A DNA stretch of 8,499 nt from Chitinophaga pinensis. GTDB lineage: Bacteria > Bacteroidota > Bacteroidia > SXHM01. The notes under the pieces are model-generated. The model was not told where the DNA came from. It was given only the letters and a program-made list of their open reading frames with translations, and did not search any database. Location of the stretch: contig CAMDBK010000118.1 of assembly GCA_945889235.1 (NCBI GenBank), forward strand, positions 1 through 8,499. Reading direction: 5' to 3'. Positions within the stretch are counted from its first letter, which is position 1, and each line of letters starts with the position of its first letter. Positions 7,266 to 8,499 of this stretch are shown here, piece after piece. The translations under genes were made by a program, and so were the position numbers.

Positions 7266-8261
7266 TTAAATCTTTGCCTTTGCAGCCTTAATAAAATCCA
7301 ACATTTGTATTTTTATGTCGAAGTTCAAGTTATTATTATCAAAAAAAAGGGGGAGTTTTTTTACAAGTTTTTTAATTAAATAATTTTCGCTGCTATAAAT
7401 ATTTTTAATTATTCTATTTCTAAAAACAGGTTTTCTCCAATTTTTTCTTATTTCTGAAACTGTATCCATTATTACCCATTCTTGTTCTGTAAAATATTTT
7501 TTTGTTTCAGTAAAACTGAATTTTTTGTAAATTGATTTTGAGTTTTTTGCCTGATAAAAGAAAGCTGGCAATAGCATAAACTCACTTAATATTGACTTTA
7601 ACTGAAATGCATTTTCTGGTATGTTGCGAAGTGATAATTTTTTTTCCAGTTCAGTGATAAGATTGATAGCTGGGATTTTAAAATCGCACGCTGTATTTTC
7701 AAAATTAATGTGTAGTTGCCTTCCGGAAGAGGAAAGCAACGATTTTGAATATGGAAAAAGCTGAGGCGGGAAAAAAGTTACAGGATAATTTTTCAGATGA
7801 GACTCACATAACACAAACCATCCATGATGCTGCAAAGGATCGTATTCATACATTATCCGCAATGATGCATTTAATTTTCTGCAAACCTTGATAAAGCGTT
7901 GTTTATTTTCAAACACTTCGTCTTTAATAATTACAAGTGCATCGAAATCGCTGTAAGCAATTTCTTCGCCCGTTGCAAGACTTCCATGAATATATGCACC
8001 AACAAGATCAGTATTCAGGTTTTTATCCAAATAGTTCATCATGCTTTTTACTGCTGCATTTTCACCGGTGTATGGCACAATATGAACAGTTTCTTTTTGA
8101 GAAGCCTTACTGTCTTTTCTTTCCCGGTTCTGAGTTAGAACTCCTGAGGCTTTGTAGTAAATAAACCAACCTGAATTCAAAGAAGCTATGATTTTTTCTG
8201 TAAGACCCGATGGTTTTACATTGACAAGTTCATTAATCGCTTTAAGTAATTGTTGATTCAA
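7266..8261 (-). CDS. DNA polymerase beta-type nucleotidyltransferase-domain protein 1, specific function unknown
   Basis: 331 residues from a TTG start, 16 bases after the flippase stop. The in-frame TAA at 8271-8273 blocks any longer start, and the next in-frame ATG is only at codon 74. Residues 86-112 carry the minimal nucleotidyltransferase signature: a hydrophobic strand (VGAYIHGS), G93-S94, then D105-F106-D107 (SDFD) and another hydrophobic strand. In this superfamily the two Asp residues bind the metal and nucleotide. A strand around 134-141 (RIMYEYD) could supply the third carboxylate (E139 or D141), followed by H146-G147-W148. The region from about 190 to 331 looks helical and is rich in Lys and aromatic residues, as in nucleotidyltransferases with a C-terminal helical domain. 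No signal peptide is seen, so it is probably cytoplasmic. Its place in a sugar locus suggests work on a nucleotide- or phosphate-linked substrate, but the sequence does not show which. The first 73 residues are unrecognised, and the TTG start is less certain than the reading frame. Confidence 0.72.
   Translation of the reverse strand: MNQQLLKAINELVNVKPSGLTEKIIASLNSGWFIYYKASGVLTQNRERKDSKASQKETVHIVPYTGENAAVKSMMNYLDKNLNTDLVGAYIHGSLATGEEIAYSDFDALVIIKDEVFENKQRFIKVCRKLNASLRIMYEYDPLQHHGWFVLCESHLKNYPVTFFPPQLFPYSKSLLSSSGRQLHINFENTACDFKIPAINLITELEKKLSLRNIPENAFQLKSILSEFMLLPAFFYQAKNSKSIYKKFSFTETKKYFTEQEWVIMDTVSEIRKNWRKPVFRNRIIKNIYSSENYLIKKLVKKLPLFFDNNNLNFDIKIQMLDFIKAAKAKI
8259..8261 (-). other. Possible TTG start codon of nucleotidyltransferase-domain protein 1
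   Basis: The frame closes upstream with TAA at 8271-8273, leaving only ACA-ACT-GAT before this TTG. The first in-frame ATG is codon 74, just before the catalytic motif, which would leave a 218-base gap after the flippase gene in an otherwise tightly packed operon. TTG is therefore the better call, with moderate certainty. Confidence 0.5.
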
Positions 8262-8277
8262 ATCAGTTGTTTAAAAT

Positions 8278-8499
8278 TTAGCCTTGCTTAATGAGCCTGT
8301 TTAATTTATTAAATGCTTTTGCTGTAAATGAAGCTGTAATTATAGTATACGAAATAAATAAACCTATTGCTGCCCCTCTTGCTTCATATTTCAGGATTAA
8401 AAAGTATGAGCATGTGCCTCCTATAATAAGTGCGACCAAGTAAATAATAAGTCGAAACTGAACCAATCCCAAACTTTGAATCATTGAAAGATTCCAAAA
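8278..8499 (-). CDS. C-terminal end of a polytopic membrane protein, probably a Wzx-type polysaccharide flippase (partial, 5' end outside window)
   Basis: Only the last 73 codons are present. The frame is open through the right edge (residues FWNLS precede the first Met at 8484), so that Met is internal and the gene starts outside the window. Two hydrophobic stretches are visible: one from about FRLIIYLVALIIGG to YFLILKY and a second from GAAIGLFISY to about TIITASF. They are separated by a short polar turn containing E-A-R-G, and a basic tail follows (KLNRLIKQG). A penultimate helix, a 'G-A-A-I-G' start to the last helix and a basic cytoplasmic tail are typical of the C-terminus of PST/MOP-family flippases, which move lipid-linked repeat units across the inner membrane. 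The polysaccharide genes downstream support this. With only the C-terminus visible, another polytopic protein such as a polymerase cannot be excluded. Confidence 0.62.
   Translation of the reverse strand, partial: FWNLSMIQSLGLVQFRLIIYLVALIIGGTCSYFLILKYEARGAAIGLFISYTIITASFTAKAFNKLNRLIKQG

Noticed and set aside
6265..8261. Nucleotidyltransferase pair as an MNT/HEPN-type toxin-antitoxin module
   Set aside because: Classical MNT antitoxins are much shorter (about 100-150 residues) and pair with a small HEPN protein carrying an R-x4-6-H motif. Here both proteins exceed 300 residues, both carry the nucleotidyltransferase signature, and they sit inside a biosynthetic operon.
8278..8484. A 68-residue small membrane protein starting at the ATG 8482-8484
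   Set aside because: The frame stays open upstream to the window edge, and the sequence looks like the last two helices of a flippase, so this is the 3' end of a larger gene.
1..8499. Plus-strand open frames of 60-98 codons, such as 2630-2926, 5210-5494 and 7899-8138
   Set aside because: Each lies wholly or mostly antisense inside a well-supported minus-strand gene with clear family motifs. Their translations show no recognisable domain and are Cys/Phe/Ser-rich, as expected from reading AT-rich genes backwards.
1..8499. tRNA or rRNA genes, CRISPR arrays, insertion sequences or long repeats
   Set aside because: Nothing resembling tRNA arms, regularly spaced repeats, transposase motifs or terminal inverted repeats was seen; almost all of the window is coding sequence of recognised families.

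Overview
The window is a stretch of a surface-polysaccharide (O-antigen, capsule or exopolysaccharide) biosynthesis locus. All nine genes lie on the minus strand, so transcription runs from the high-coordinate end to the low-coordinate end. The DNA is AT-rich. No purine-rich Shine-Dalgarno sequence stands out before the starts I checked. Together with the look of the proteins, this suggests a member of the Bacteroidota (Flavobacteriia/Bacteroidia-like or an uncultured relative). That assignment is an inference from style, not from a marker gene.

Layout in transcription order: (1) the C-terminal end of a polytopic membrane protein, probably a Wzx-type polysaccharide flippase, cut by the right edge; (2) and (3) two consecutive proteins with DNA polymerase beta-type nucleotidyltransferase signatures and large C-terminal regions I cannot assign; (4) a GT4 glycosyltransferase with a clear E-x7-E motif; (5) a glutamine-dependent asparagine-synthase-family amidotransferase; (6) a Gfo/Idh/MocA sugar dehydrogenase, (7) a left-handed beta-helix N-acetyltransferase and (8) a DegT/StrS PLP aminotransferase, matching the WbpB/WbpD/WbpE (WlbA/WlbB/WlbC) set; (9) the N-terminal two-domain-family glycosyltransferase start, cut by the left edge. 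Gaps between genes are 32 bases at most. Four junctions are overlaps or near-contacts (ATGA at 581-584 and 1690-1693, a 13-base overlap at 5110-5122, and one base at 2161). I see no terminator or internal promoter, so this looks like one polycistronic unit that extends past both edges. No stretch of 300 bases lacks a gene.

How the genes fit together: genes 6-8 would turn UDP-GlcNAcA (UDP-N-acetylglucosaminuronic acid) into UDP-2,3-diacetamido-2,3-dideoxy-glucuronic acid by C3 oxidation, C3 transamination and N3 acetylation. The 6-dehydrogenase that makes UDP-GlcNAcA, any C2-epimerase, the polymerase Wzy and the initiating transferase are not in the window. The two glycosyltransferases would add sugars to the lipid-linked repeat unit. 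The asparagine-synthase-like protein may amidate the uronic acid carboxyl to a uronamide, as proposed for family members in other O-antigen loci. The flippase would export the unit.

The least explained part is the pair of nucleotidyltransferase-like genes between flippase and glycosyltransferase. They share a layout (catalytic-type G-G/S...D-x-D motif, a later His-Gly, then a helical C-terminal part) but are very divergent from each other, and they sit in the most AT-rich DNA of the window.
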